Shown here piece by piece: positions 1 through 9,207 of a DNA stretch of 64,000 bases. The position numbers and the translations under genes were made by a program. The DNA is from LMUY01 sp965199555 (GTDB lineage Bacteria; Pseudomonadota; Alphaproteobacteria; Acetobacterales; Acetobacteraceae), in the NCBI GenBank assembly GCA_965199555.1, contig CBDASJ010000017.1, positions 310,001 through 374,000 of the forward strand, read 5' to 3'. Numbering within the stretch: position 1 is the first letter of the stretch; each line of letters begins with the position of its first letter. The notes under the pieces are model-generated. The model saw nothing but the letters and a program-made list of their open reading frames with translations, ran no database searches and was not told the origin of the DNA.

Positions 1-86
1 ACAAGGTATTGAAGTCTCGCATGCCAGACAACATGCGGCGGCGCTCTGTAATGGGCAAGTCTGGATGTGAGGCCTGCGAATGCTTC

Positions 87-1664
87 TCAGTGTCGGAAGT
101 GCCGCATGCCAGTAAAGACCATGGCAATGCCGGCCTTATCTGCCGCTGCAATGACCTCGTCGTCGCGGATGGAGCCGCCGGGCTGGATGACGGCGGTGGC
201 GCCGGCGGCGATAATGGCTTCCAACCCGTCGGCGAACGGGAAGAACGCGTCGGACGCGGCGACGCTGCCTTGCGTGAGGTTGCCGGCCACACCGGCGGCC
301 GCCGCAGCCGCTTCGCCCTTCCAGGCGGCGATGCGGGCGGAGTCGACCCGGCTCATCTGCCCGGCGCCGACCCCTACGGTGGCGCAGTCGCGCGCGTAAA
401 CGATCGCGTTGGATTTCACGTGCTTGCACACGCGGAACGCGAACAACAGGTCAGCCTGCTCCTGCTCCGTGGGAGGGCGCTTGGTCACGACGCGCAGCGT
501 GTCCGCCGCCACGCGCCCGGCGTCGCGTGTTTGCACCAGCAGACCGCCCGCCAGGCTGCGGACCTGCATTCCCGGAGCAGTCGGGTCGGGCAGGGCGCCG
601 GTCAGCAGCAAGCGCAGGTTCTTTTTGCGCGACAGGATGGCGCAGGCCTCCGGGTCGGCGTCCGGCGCCACGATCACCTCGCTGAAGATGGCGGCGATTC
701 GGGTTGCGGCGGCCGCGTCCAGCGTGCGATTCGCCGCGACGATGCCGCCGAATGCCGACACCGGGTCGCACCGCAGCGCCGCGTCCCACGCGTCGGCCAG
801 GGTCGCGGCGGTTGCCACGCCGCATGGGTTGGCGTGCTTGACGATGACGATCGTGGGGTCGGCGAACTCGGCCACGCATTCGAAGGCGGCGTCGGTGTCG
901 TTGAGGTTATTGAACGACAGTTCCTTGCCCTGCACCTGGCGCGCGCTGGCAACGCCTGGGCGGGTGCCCTGGGCGTACAGCGCCGCCTGCTGGTGCGGGT
1001 TTTCGCCATAGCGCAGGGTTTGCCGCAACGTGCCGCCCACGGTGATGCGCTGGGGAAATGCCTCGCCCTGGCGCGCGGCGAACCAGGCGGCGATCGCGGC
1101 GTCGTATGCGGCGGTGCGCGCATAGGCGGCGGCGGCAAACTGGCGGCGCAGGGCAAGCGTGGTGCCCCCGGCGGCGAGCGCGGCCAGAAGGGCGTCGTAC
1201 TGCGAAACGTCGGTCACGACCGCGACGTGGTCGTGGTTCTTGGCGGCCGCGCGGATCAGGGCCGGCCCGCCGATATCAATGTTTTCCACGCAATCGGCAT
1301 CCGCAGCCCCGGACGCCACCGTGGCCTCGAACGGATAAAGGTTGCACACCAGCAGGTCGATCGGCGCGATGCCGTGCGCCGCCATCTGCTCGCGATGCTC
1401 CGGCAGGTCTCGCCGGCCGAGCAGGCCGCCATGGATTTGCGGCACCAGCGTCTTCACCCGGCCGTCCAGGATTTCCGGGAAGCCCGTGTGGTCGGACACC
1501 TCCGTCACCGCAACGCCGGCGGCGCGAAGGGCCGCGGCCGAGCCGCCGGTCGACAGGATGTGCGTGCCATGCGCGGCCAGCGCCTGCGCCAAGGACACCA
1601 GCCCCGTCTTGTCGGACACGGACAACAAGGCGCGGGTGATCGGGACGATGTCGGACTGACTCAT
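87..1664 (-). CDS. purH: Bifunctional AICAR formyltransferase / IMP cyclohydrolase
   Basis: Catalyses the last two steps of de novo IMP synthesis in the cytoplasm: formylation of AICAR, then ring closure. The 525-residue length is normal for PurH. The N-terminal ~150 residues form the MGS-like cyclohydrolase domain, starting with TRALLSVSDKTGLVSLAQAL and including the STGGSAAALRAAG stretch. The rest is the formyltransferase domain, with the conserved KHVKSNAIVYARD segment and the C-terminal IQPGGSIRDDEVIAAAD. The ATG at 1664 gives the standard N-terminus. The next gene upstream on the same strand is a glycosyltransferase ending 15 bp away. purC lies about 53 kb away in the same window, so the purine genes are dispersed. 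High confidence. Confidence 0.97.
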   Translation of the reverse strand: MSQSDIVPITRALLSVSDKTGLVSLAQALAAHGTHILSTGGSAAALRAAGVAVTEVSDHTGFPEILDGRVKTLVPQIHGGLLGRRDLPEHREQMAAHGIAPIDLLVCNLYPFEATVASGAADADCVENIDIGGPALIRAAAKNHDHVAVVTDVSQYDALLAALAAGGTTLALRRQFAAAAYARTAAYDAAIAAWFAARQGEAFPQRITVGGTLRQTLRYGENPHQQAALYAQGTRPGVASARQVQGKELSFNNLNDTDAAFECVAEFADPTIVIVKHANPCGVATAATLADAWDAALRCDPVSAFGGIVAANRTLDAAAATRIAAIFSEVIVAPDADPEACAILSRKKNLRLLLTGALPDPTAPGMQVRSLAGGLLVQTRDAGRVAADTLRVVTKRPPTEQEQADLLFAFRVCKHVKSNAIVYARDCATVGVGAGQMSRVDSARIAAWKGEAAAAAAGVAGNLTQGSVAASDAFFPFADGLEAIIAAGATAVIQPGGSIRDDEVIAAADKAGIAMVFTGMRHFRH

Positions 1665-1679
1665 GGCGGGCGCATAGCC

Positions 1680-2783
1680 CTACAAGCCGAGCAGGTCCAG
1701 GGTACGGCCGATCACCCGGGCCTCGTCGTAGCGGTCGACCGCCCGGGCGCGACCGGCCTCGCCCATCGCGCGCCGCAGCGCCGGGTCGGCCACCAGCCGG
1801 TTGAGCGCGGCGGCCAGCGGCGCCACCGTGGCGGGGGGCACCAGCAACCCGGTGATGCCGTCCACCACCTGTTCGCGCGGGCCGCGTATGGCGGTGGCAA
1901 CGACGGGCAAGCCGGCCAGCATGGCTTCGATCACCGACATCGGCAGGCCCTCGAAATGGCTGGGCAGGGCGAAGATGTCCGCCGCCGCCAGGATGGCCGG
2001 AATGTCGGTGCGGTAGCCGAGGCGCCTGACATTGCCACGACTCTCCGCCTCGGCCAGGGCTTGCTCGAGGTCCTCGCCCCGGTCCGTGTCCAGGCGGGCG
2101 CCGACGATCCACAGCTCGGCCTCGGGCACGTCGCGCATGGCACGGAGCAACTCGGGATAGCCCTTGTGCCGCACCAGCCGCGATACGGTGACGATCACCG
2201 GACGGTCGGGCGGCACGCCGAGGCTGGCGCGGATGCGCGTGCGCGCGGCGGCGTCAGGGCGGAACAGGGCCGGGTCGCGGCCGTTGCCGATTGCGGTGGC
2301 CCGGCGGCAGATGCCGAGCCGCCGGGCATCGCCGGCCTCTTCCTCCGACACGGTGAGGAACACGTGGGTGAGCCGACCGGCGGCCCACTCCATCAGAAAG
2401 GAAGCCAGCCGGCGCGGCCAAGGGGCTGGTTGGTTGAACAGGAAGCCGTGGCAGGTATAAGCCACCTTCGGCACGCCGGCGACGCGGGCGGCGACCCGCG
2501 CCAGGAAGCCGCTGATCGGCATATGGCCGTGCACCAGATCCGGCCGCTCCCGCCGCAACAGCGCCACCAGTGCGACGACGGCGCGCAGTTGTGCTGCGGG
2601 CGACGCGCGGCGGACGAAAGGGGCGGGGAGCACGCGGAACCCTTCGGCCCTGACGTCGGCGTTCAGCGGGCCTTCCGCCACGACGGCACACACGTCGTGG
2701 CCCCGGCTGCGGATGCCACGCATCAGCGGCAGGACGAAGTGGCGGAGCGAGAAATCGACGTTGACGATCTCGACGACCTTCAT
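1680..2783 (-). CDS. GT4-family glycosyltransferase
   Basis: A 367-residue GT-B fold glycosyltransferase, probably transferring a sugar from a nucleotide-sugar donor to a lipid-linked or cell-surface glycan on the cytoplasmic face. The N-terminal half has MKVVEIVNVDFSLRHFVLPL and the HGHMPISGFLARV acceptor-domain motif. The C-terminal half has the donor-domain pattern VSRLVRHKGYPELLRA and the EX7E-type motif in HFEGLPMSVIEAML. It lies between purH (15 bp downstream) and a coiled-coil gene (12 bp upstream), all on the minus strand. Acceptor and donor cannot be told from sequence. Family assignment is firm, the substrate unknown. Confidence 0.88.
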   Translation of the reverse strand: MKVVEIVNVDFSLRHFVLPLMRGIRSRGHDVCAVVAEGPLNADVRAEGFRVLPAPFVRRASPAAQLRAVVALVALLRRERPDLVHGHMPISGFLARVAARVAGVPKVAYTCHGFLFNQPAPWPRRLASFLMEWAAGRLTHVFLTVSEEEAGDARRLGICRRATAIGNGRDPALFRPDAAARTRIRASLGVPPDRPVIVTVSRLVRHKGYPELLRAMRDVPEAELWIVGARLDTDRGEDLEQALAEAESRGNVRRLGYRTDIPAILAAADIFALPSHFEGLPMSVIEAMLAGLPVVATAIRGPREQVVDGITGLLVPPATVAPLAAALNRLVADPALRRAMGEAGRARAVDRYDEARVIGRTLDLLGL

Positions 2784-2795
2784 GGCCGCGGCGCT

Positions 2796-3299
2796 TTACG
2801 GGTGGCTGCGATCCTCGATCGCGTCGATGCGCAGTGCCAGCGTCATTAGCTGCCGTTCCATCGCCATCATCTGCTCGAACAGGTCGTCGCGGTCCTGGTC
2901 CGTTTCCTTCAGCTTCTTGGCGACGCGCTGGTCCATCATCAGCGTCACCGCCGTCGAGTCACGGACGTTCTCCAGCATGGTCTGGAACCGATCCAGCCGA
3001 TCCATAACGTCAACGCGAAGCCTGCGAATCTCCAGCTTGGTTTGATCTCCCCCCGCCTTGAGGCTGGCCACCTCCGCCGTGAGCGTAGCCAGGTCGGCTG
3101 CAAGGGTCACAACGTAGGCCTTGAAGCTGGCCACGTCCGTCTTGAGGGTAGCTACGCCCGTCTTGAGGGTAGCGACGTCCTTCTCGACGCCGGTCAACCG
3201 CCCCTCGATCCTGTGCTGACCGTCGAGGAGGTGGTCCGTGTTGGCCGCGATCAGCCGCAGGGCGGACAGGATTTCCGGGTTGGGCAAGGCATCGCTCAT
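2796..3299 (-). CDS. Coiled-coil protein of unknown function
   Basis: About 167 residues beginning MSDALPNPEILSALRLIAAN. An ATG further upstream (3377) would run into the heparinase-like gene, so I prefer 3299. The middle consists of near-perfect heptads (VATLKTG, VATLKTD, VASFKAY, VVTLAAD, LATLTAE, VASLKAG), a strong coiled coil. Then comes a charged helix, DQRVAKKLKETDQDRDDLFE. No signal peptide or membrane segment is visible. Such proteins often trimerise or scaffold, but no function can be named. It sits between the GT4 glycosyltransferase and the heparinase-like gene on the same strand. Confidence 0.72.
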   Translation of the reverse strand: MSDALPNPEILSALRLIAANTDHLLDGQHRIEGRLTGVEKDVATLKTGVATLKTDVASFKAYVVTLAADLATLTAEVASLKAGGDQTKLEIRRLRVDVMDRLDRFQTMLENVRDSTAVTLMMDQRVAKKLKETDQDRDDLFEQMMAMERQLMTLALRIDAIEDRSHP

Positions 3300-3352
3300 G
3301 GGGCGTGGATAGCACAAACTCGGCAGGCCCTCCACACGATCGAAGCCCCGCC

Positions 3353-4939
3353 TCAACCCACCTTGGAAATGGCCCACTTCACCTGCTGCGGGCCATCCGC
3401 GTAGCCGGTCAGCACCACTTGCTCGCCCCGCTTGGGCGCCGCGCCGCCGAGGTAGATGCTTTCTTCCAAGGTGATCCGCGCACCTTCCGCGCGCAGCCGC
3501 CAGCCCGAGCCGGAAGGCAGCCGCAGCAGCACCGCCTCGCCGTCCTGTTGCAGGCTGGCGTTGACGCTGGGATGGAGGTGGAAGCGCAGCGTGTAGGGCT
3601 GCGGCTCCGGCGCCTCGATCGCGTCCTCGCCGCGGATGTCGTCGCCGCTTTCCGCCAAATAGAGCCGCCGCCGGTGCAGCGCGCCGAACGGCTTGCGGTA
3701 GCCGTCATGGCTGGCTTCCAGCCAGTGGGCGCCGTTGGCTTCTTGCCGTTGCGCTTCCACGCGCTCCGGCTGCCGGCCGATTCCCGCGCCCTTCAACTCG
3801 CTGGAGTTGGTATCGGCGATCACCAGGGTGGAATGGGCGGCCGTGGCGCGGGTGGCATCCCGCCATTGCGCCCCGGCGGCCGGGGCGGCGCCGCAATTCA
3901 CCACCAGCCGTTCGCGTCCCACCGACAGCTCCAGCGACAGCGTGCCCGCATGCGACAAGCGATCCACGCCGGGCGGCGGCGGGCGGCCGCAATCTACCAG
4001 CAGCACGGTGCGCCCGGCTTGCAGCCGCTGGAACCCGCCTTCCGTCAGGCTGACGGAGGAGCGGCCCATTCGCCCGGCCTGCGCCAGCACGAGTTCGACT
4101 AAGCTGGCGGACTCCTCTTTGCTGCCGTTGAACAGGGCCAGGCCACCATCGCCATGCCGCATGGCGCGCAACGCTGCCGCCATGCGCTCGATCGCCGAGG
4201 CAAGGGACGCCGGAGGCTGCGCCTGGGCGGCCTGCAACAGGGCGCGGATTTCCACCAAATCCTGCAAGGCCGCCAACTGGGCGACCGGGCTACGCTCCGC
4301 ATGGCAGCCGTCCGGCAGCACCTGGCGCGCGATCTCCTGCGGCAGGAAGCGCAACGCCCGGGTCAGGAACGCCGCCTGGTCGGGCAGGGCGACGGCGGCG
4401 GCAATCAGCCCCTTCAAGGCGGTCAGCGCGCGGGCATCCAACTGCTCCGCCGGCAGGTCCGCGGCCAAGGCGCGCGCGTCCGTCACCAGGCGGGTCATCA
4501 TGCGCTGGCGGAACGCGTCGTCGGCCGAGGCGGCGAAGAAATCGTAATGCCCGAGCCAGGCCGCCAGCCGCGCCCCCGCCACGTCCGGCCGCCGCATGAG
4601 CGGGTCGGCCGGGGCGCCGATCCAGTCGGCGACCAAGGCCCGGGCGCGTCCGCGGGCCGCATCCGTGCCCAGCGCGCGCAGGTCGCGCAGCCAGGTAAAG
4701 CCATGCGCGGCGGCCATCAGAAGCGGCGACGCCCCCGTCTCACCCCAGGCACCAGGGCGGAGGGCCAGCAAGGCGCCCCCCACCTCCAGCTCGCCCTTCA
4801 GCAATTGCGCGCCACGCTCCGGATCACCAGGCCAAAGATCCCGCACCGGCAGCATCGGGGCATCGGGGATGCGGCCCATCCGCAGCTTCGGCAGCTTTGC
4901 CAGCGCCCGGCGCGCGTCGCGCCACCACCGGACGGCCAT
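3353..4939 (-). CDS. Heparinase II/III family protein
   Basis: About 528 residues starting MAVRWWRDARRALAKLPKLR. The start overlaps the rpe stop as TGATG, so the two are translationally coupled; longer upstream readings are shadows inside rpe. The N-terminal half is an alpha-helical toroid-like region (GFTWLRDLRALGTDAARGRA, LAAWLGHYDFFAASADDAF). The C-terminal half carries the heparinase II/III beta-sheet region, with HSTLVIADTNSSEL, LEASHDGYRKPFGALHRRR and LRFHLHPSVNASL. Relatives are polysaccharide lyases of uncertain substrate, and this one has no obvious signal peptide. In many related genomes it lies close to purH; here two genes separate them. Exact activity unknown. Confidence 0.87.
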   Translation of the reverse strand: MAVRWWRDARRALAKLPKLRMGRIPDAPMLPVRDLWPGDPERGAQLLKGELEVGGALLALRPGAWGETGASPLLMAAAHGFTWLRDLRALGTDAARGRARALVADWIGAPADPLMRRPDVAGARLAAWLGHYDFFAASADDAFRQRMMTRLVTDARALAADLPAEQLDARALTALKGLIAAAVALPDQAAFLTRALRFLPQEIARQVLPDGCHAERSPVAQLAALQDLVEIRALLQAAQAQPPASLASAIERMAAALRAMRHGDGGLALFNGSKEESASLVELVLAQAGRMGRSSVSLTEGGFQRLQAGRTVLLVDCGRPPPPGVDRLSHAGTLSLELSVGRERLVVNCGAAPAAGAQWRDATRATAAHSTLVIADTNSSELKGAGIGRQPERVEAQRQEANGAHWLEASHDGYRKPFGALHRRRLYLAESGDDIRGEDAIEAPEPQPYTLRFHLHPSVNASLQQDGEAVLLRLPSGSGWRLRAEGARITLEESIYLGGAAPKRGEQVVLTGYADGPQQVKWAISKVG

Positions 4940-5598
4940 CAGGCGGCCGGGCGCAAGGCGGCGATGGCGTGGCCGTATTGGGGGGCGCCGAACACGGAAG
5001 TGCCGGCGACCAGCGTGTCGCACCCGGCGGCTAGGATGCGCGGCGCCGTGTCCGGCGTGACGCCGCCATCGGCGGTGATCCGGATCGTCCGGCCGGAGGC
5101 ATCCGCCATCGCGCGCAACTGGCGGATCTTGCCCAGGGTCGACTCGATGAAGGCTTGGCCGCCGAACCCAGGGTTCACCGTCATCACCAGGATGATGTCG
5201 ACCAGGTCCAGCACCTCCGCCACGGCAGCGGCCGGGGTGGCCGGGTTGATCGCGACGGCCGCCGTCTTGCCCATTGAGCGGATCAGTTGCAGCGAGCGGT
5301 GCAGATGCGGGCCGGCCTCCACGTGCACGGCGATGTGGTCCGCGCCGGCCTCGGCGAAGGCGGCGATGTATGGGTCCGCCGGCGCGATCATCAGGTGAAC
5401 GTCGAACTTCATGCGGCAATGCGGGCGCAACGCCTGCAACACGGCCGGCCCGAAGCTGAGGTTCGGAACGAAATGCCCATCCATGATGTCGAGGTGCAGC
5501 CACTCGGCGCCCGCTTGCTCGACCGCGGCGGCCTCTTCCCGCAAGCGGCCGAAATCGGCGGCAAGCAGGCTCGGTGCAATTATGGGCCTGGGTGACAT
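4939..5598 (-). CDS. rpe: Ribulose-phosphate 3-epimerase
   Basis: A TIM-barrel enzyme of the pentose phosphate and Calvin cycles that interconverts ribulose-5-P and xylulose-5-P. Its 219 residues match the family. Diagnostic motifs are IAPSLLAADFGRLREE at the N-terminus, LHLDIMDGHFVPNLSFGP (metal-binding His and Asp), FDVHLMI, VMTVNPGFGGQAFI and ITADGGV near the C-terminus. The stop overlaps the heparinase-like start (TGATG). Upstream, rsmB ends 46 bp away on the same strand. Confidence 0.97.
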   Translation of the reverse strand: MSPRPIIAPSLLAADFGRLREEAAAVEQAGAEWLHLDIMDGHFVPNLSFGPAVLQALRPHCRMKFDVHLMIAPADPYIAAFAEAGADHIAVHVEAGPHLHRSLQLIRSMGKTAAVAINPATPAAAVAEVLDLVDIILVMTVNPGFGGQAFIESTLGKIRQLRAMADASGRTIRITADGGVTPDTAPRILAAGCDTLVAGTSVFGAPQYGHAIAALRPAA

Positions 5599-5644
5599 TG
5601 ACCTGCTTCTAGTGCGCCGGACGATTTCAGCACAAGCGAACGGG

Positions 5645-6907
5645 TCATGCCTTAATGAACCGCGCCGCGAAGAAACCGTCGATGCCGCCGCGCTCCGCCA
5701 ACAAGCCAGGATGCGTGCGCAGGCAGCCGTCTTGCGTTCGCGACTCCGGCATCGCGGCTAGTTCCTCTGGGGCGAATGGGTCGTGCCGCAAGCCCGCCGC
5801 GGCGGCGGCCGGCAAGGCGGCGCGCCCTTCCTCCGGTTGCAAGGAGCATACGGCGTAGACCATGCGCCCACCGGGGCGCAGCATGGAGGCTGCAGCGCGG
5901 ATCAGGGCGTGTTGTTGCCCCGCCGCCACGGCCACGTCCTCCGCGGATTTCAGGAACGGCACGTCCGGATGCCGGCGGATGGTTCCCGTCGCGCTGCACG
6001 GTGCGTCAAGCAGGATGGCGTCCAGCAAGGCCGAAGGACGCCAGACCGTCGCATCGGCCTGCACGATCGCGGCGTCGAGCCGGAGGCGGGCGAGGTTGTC
6101 GCGCAGCCGGGCGATGCGTCCTGCGTCGCGGTCCACGGCGATGACGGTGGCCCCCGTTGCGGCGAGCTGCGCCGTTTTGCCGCCGGGCGCCGCACACAGA
6201 TCGGCCACCGTTTCGCCGGGTCGCGCGCATAGCAGCCGCGCGGGCAGGGCAGCCGCCGCATCCTGTACCCAGAAGGCGCCTTCAGAGAATCCGGGCAGAT
6301 CCGTCACGCGCGTGCCTGCGGGAAAGCGCACCGAGTCGGTGGGCAGGGCCATCCCGCCTGGCGGCACGTTGCCGACGACCGTCAGGTCCAGCGGAGCCTC
6401 CGCCGCGTGGCCGATGGCGATCGCCCGCGCATCCTCCCCCCAGCTCCGCCACAGCCAGTCCGGCGTGTCGAGCCGGGGTCCGTCCAGCGTCTGCAACGCC
6501 GCCGCCCCCGATTTCGCCACCTGGCGCAGCACGGCATTGACTAGGCCGGTGAAGGGGGCAAGCCCGCGGCTGCGGGCCAACGCCACCGCAGTGCCGACGG
6601 CTGCATGGGCCGGCGTGTCCAGCAACAGGAGCTGGGCGGCGCCGATGCGAAGCACCTGCCGCACCGGCGCAGGCGGCGCGCGGCGCAGGAAGGGCTGCAG
6701 CACCGCATCCAACGAGCCGGACCGCCGCAGCACCGCGGCGGCCAGCCTGTGCGCCGCCGCACGGTCGCGCGCTTCGGTAGGCGGCAGGCCGTCCAGCGCC
6801 TCCTCCAGCCCGCGACGCCGGACCAGCACGGCATCGAGCAGGTCGAACGCACCTTCGCGCGTCGGATCAAGGCGTGCGTTCGGGGGAGAAGGCCGGGCTT
6901 GTGGCAT
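5645..6907 (-). CDS. rsmB: 16S rRNA m5C967 methyltransferase RsmB (Sun/Fmu)
   Basis: SAM-dependent RNA cytosine-5 methyltransferase of about 420 residues. The N-terminal ~130 residues form the NusB-like RNA-binding domain (REGAFDLLDAVLVRRRGLEE, AAQLLLLDTPAHAAVG). The catalytic domain has the SAM-binding CAAPGGKTAQLAATG motif, the LDAPCSATGTIRRHPD motif IV with its cysteine, and YAVCSLQPEEG with the catalytic-type cysteine. I chose the ATG at 6907 (MPQARPSPPNARLDPTREGA); longer readings run into the divergent membrane glycosyltransferase gene. High confidence in family and function. Confidence 0.94.
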   Translation of the reverse strand: MPQARPSPPNARLDPTREGAFDLLDAVLVRRRGLEEALDGLPPTEARDRAAAHRLAAAVLRRSGSLDAVLQPFLRRAPPAPVRQVLRIGAAQLLLLDTPAHAAVGTAVALARSRGLAPFTGLVNAVLRQVAKSGAAALQTLDGPRLDTPDWLWRSWGEDARAIAIGHAAEAPLDLTVVGNVPPGGMALPTDSVRFPAGTRVTDLPGFSEGAFWVQDAAAALPARLLCARPGETVADLCAAPGGKTAQLAATGATVIAVDRDAGRIARLRDNLARLRLDAAIVQADATVWRPSALLDAILLDAPCSATGTIRRHPDVPFLKSAEDVAVAAGQQHALIRAAASMLRPGGRMVYAVCSLQPEEGRAALPAAAAAGLRHDPFAPEELAAMPESRTQDGCLRTHPGLLAERGGIDGFFAARFIKA

Positions 6908-6957
6908 CGGGGCGGCTTCATGGCGCGGATCGGGGGCGCATGCTAGAGCGCCGGGCC

Positions 6958-8565
6958 ATGGACCTGCTCGACGCCAGGCGGCCGCGCCTGTTGCTGACCG
7001 TCTTCTGCCTGCTGGTCTGGCTGCCTGGGTTGTTGACCCTGCCACCCACCGACCGGGACGAAAGCCGCTTCGCGCAAGCCAGCAAGCAGATGATCGAAAC
7101 GGGCGACTACGTCCGCATCATGAACGGCACGGAGCCGCGCAACCTCAAGCCCGTCGGCATCTACTGGCTGCAAGTGCCGTTCGCCGCCGCGGCCAGGGCG
7201 CTGCACGTGGCGACCGCCAACCCGGTCTGGCCGTATCGGCTGCCTTCATTGGCGGGAGCGCTGCTGGCGGTGCTGGCGACGTTCGAGCTCGGCTGCGTCC
7301 TCGCAGACCGTCGGGTCGCGTTGCTGGCGGCCGGCATGCTCGGCGCCAGCGTCGTGCTGGTGGTGGAAGCGCATTTGGCCAAGACGGATGCGGCCCTGGT
7401 CGGCGTGACGACCGTGGCAATGGCAGTGCTCGCCCGTGCCTATGCCGGGCTGCCGGTGGGCCGGGGCAGGGCGGCACTGTTCTGGGCCGCGATGGGCGTG
7501 GGCATCCTGTTGAAGGGGCCAATCACCCCCATGGTGGCCGGACTCGCCGCGGCAAGCCTGGCCGTGGCGGACCGCCGGGCACGCTGGCTGCTGGCCTTGC
7601 GGCCGCTCGCCGGGGCGGCGCTGATGCTGTTGGTGGTGTTGCCGTGGTTCGTGGCGATCGGGCTGGCGACGCATGGCGCGTTCTTCAGCGACTCCGTGGG
7701 CGGCGACCTCGGCCGCAAGCTGGCCAGCGGCGACGACGCGCATGGCGCACCGCCCGGCGTGCACCTGCTGCTGCTGCCGCTGCTGGCCTTTCCGGCCAGC
7801 CTGCCCGTGCTCCGTGGGCTGCCATTGCTGTGGCGGCAGCGGCGGGAGCCGACGGTGCGCTTCCTCACCGCGTGGATCGTGCCGGCCTGGCTGGTGTTCG
7901 AGGCCACCCCGACCAAGCTGCCGCATTACACCCTGCCGCTCTACCCGGCCGTGTTCCTGCTTGCCGCGTGGGGTTGGGCGGCGCTGGACTCGCCCGGCGG
8001 CATCTGGTCCCGTCGCATCGCGCCGTGCCTCACCGTCGCCGCTGCGGCAGTTCTGGGCGGCGCAGCTTTGGCGTTGCCAGTGGTGATCCACGCGTCCTGG
8101 CTGTTGGGCGTGCCGGCGGCGCTGGCTGCCGGCCTGGTCGCCGCCCTGGCCAGCCGCCCGGTGCGCCCGACGCTCGCGCTTGCCGCCATGCCGCTGTTCA
8201 CGGCCGCCTTGCTGGGATGGGAGTTGCCGCAAGCCTCGCCCTTATGGTTGGCACCACGCATCGAGCAGGCGCTGGTGGACGCCGGGCTGGCCGGGCGCCC
8301 GCTGGCCACGGTGGGCTTCCACGAGCCCAGCCTCATGTTCCTGGCGGGCACCCGGACGGTGCTGTCCCCCACCGGCGCCGATGGCGCGGATGCCCTGGCA
8401 TCCGGTGTGGCGGGCTCGGCGGCCGTCGCCGCCCGGGACGAGGCATCCTTCCAGGCCGAGGCGGTGCGGCTGGGCCTGCATCTGCGCCGCCTGGCCACGG
8501 TGGATAGCTTCAACTACTCCCGCGGGCGCGAAACCGACATGGCGCTGTACGAACTGGAGCGCTGA
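6958..8565 (+). CDS. GT83/ArnT-type membrane glycosyltransferase
   Basis: About 535 residues with many hydrophobic segments, resembling dolichyl-phosphate-mannose mannosyltransferase/ArnT enzymes that move a sugar from a polyprenyl-phosphate carrier to an acceptor at the periplasmic face. Near the N-terminus it has the catalytic-loop motif LPPTDRDESRFAQASKQMIE (family signature DE.R), followed by NLKPVGIYWLQVP. The middle has KLPHYTLPLYPAVFLLAAWG. The ATG at 6958 gives MDLLDARRPRLLL; an in-frame ATG at 6940 is also possible, and neither has a strong ribosome-binding site. It is divergent from rsmB and converges 5 bp from the next gene. The acceptor is unknown (lipid A, hopanoid or glycan). 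Confidence 0.88.
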   Translation: MDLLDARRPRLLLTVFCLLVWLPGLLTLPPTDRDESRFAQASKQMIETGDYVRIMNGTEPRNLKPVGIYWLQVPFAAAARALHVATANPVWPYRLPSLAGALLAVLATFELGCVLADRRVALLAAGMLGASVVLVVEAHLAKTDAALVGVTTVAMAVLARAYAGLPVGRGRAALFWAAMGVGILLKGPITPMVAGLAAASLAVADRRARWLLALRPLAGAALMLLVVLPWFVAIGLATHGAFFSDSVGGDLGRKLASGDDAHGAPPGVHLLLLPLLAFPASLPVLRGLPLLWRQRREPTVRFLTAWIVPAWLVFEATPTKLPHYTLPLYPAVFLLAAWGWAALDSPGGIWSRRIAPCLTVAAAAVLGGAALALPVVIHASWLLGVPAALAAGLVAALASRPVRPTLALAAMPLFTAALLGWELPQASPLWLAPRIEQALVDAGLAGRPLATVGFHEPSLMFLAGTRTVLSPTGADGADALASGVAGSAAVAARDEASFQAEAVRLGLHLRRLATVDSFNYSRGRETDMALYELER

Positions 8566-8570
8566 GCGCC

Positions 8571-9011
8571 TCAGTCATCCGACTGCGAACGCCCCTTCGG
8601 CAGCCGGGCGGTGCGTCCCGTGAAGGACAGCTCGTTGACTTTGCACAGGTTCTGCCGACGCAGCACCTCCTCGCGCTTGTCGTGGTAGACCACGCGGACG
8701 TCGAACGTGCACCCGGTGTCCTGGGTCGGCCCCGCAATCACGCGGTTGTGCGGCGGCAAGGCGAGTGTGCCCAGCAGATCGTCCCCCCATGAGTCGTCGT
8801 TCACGGGCGAAATGTTCAGGTTGTCGATGATCTGAGTGCTGTCGTTGATCAACGTGAAGCGCGGATTCCGGTCCGGGTCGACGCCTGGCGAGCGTGGGGT
8901 GCTCATCTGCGGCGGCTGGTCGAAGCTTTTCTGCGCCTGCGCGCTGCCTGACAGGGCCGTGGCGACCAGCAAACCTGCCAGCGGGAAGACGAAGGAATGG
9001 GCGGCTTTCAC
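8571..9011 (-). CDS. Small exported protein, unknown function
   Basis: A 146-residue protein with a clear Sec signal peptide (MKAAHSFVFPLAGLLVATAL, cleavage near AQA-QK). The mature part is a compact domain with two cysteines (TGCTFDVRVVYHD and RRQNLCKVNELSF), which could form a periplasmic disulfide. The start is GTG at 9011, preceded by a good AGGAG at the right spacing. It is transcribed away from the cellulose operon and converges with the membrane glycosyltransferase. I do not recognise a characterised family. The look is that of a periplasmic conserved hypothetical. Confidence 0.78.
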   Translation of the reverse strand: MKAAHSFVFPLAGLLVATALSGSAQAQKSFDQPPQMSTPRSPGVDPDRNPRFTLINDSTQIIDNLNISPVNDDSWGDDLLGTLALPPHNRVIAGPTQDTGCTFDVRVVYHDKREEVLRRQNLCKVNELSFTGRTARLPKGRSQSDD

Positions 9012-9207
9012 GGTCGGTCTCCTGCGGATGTCACGTCGCTCGCTTCTACACCGAACCGGCTGCGGAAGATTACTTCGTGAGGAAAGTTCACGTTAATCTC
9101 TTTCTGTGAGACTGATCGCAGGTTGCGCGACAGAACGAAGCGCATTGATCATTGTCTCGCATGTGGGCGGTCGCCACCCAGTGCCATGGACACGCAGGAG
9201 ACCGCGT

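Noticed and set aside
9..2849. Very long plus-strand open frame across the purH and glycosyltransferase genes
   Set aside because: It is antisense to two clear genes; such long mirror frames are common in very GC-rich DNA, and its protein has no recognisable domain.
3353..5503. Longer heparinase-like protein starting inside rpe
   Set aside because: The extra N-terminus is out-of-frame rpe sequence; the coupled ATG at 4939 gives the sensible start.
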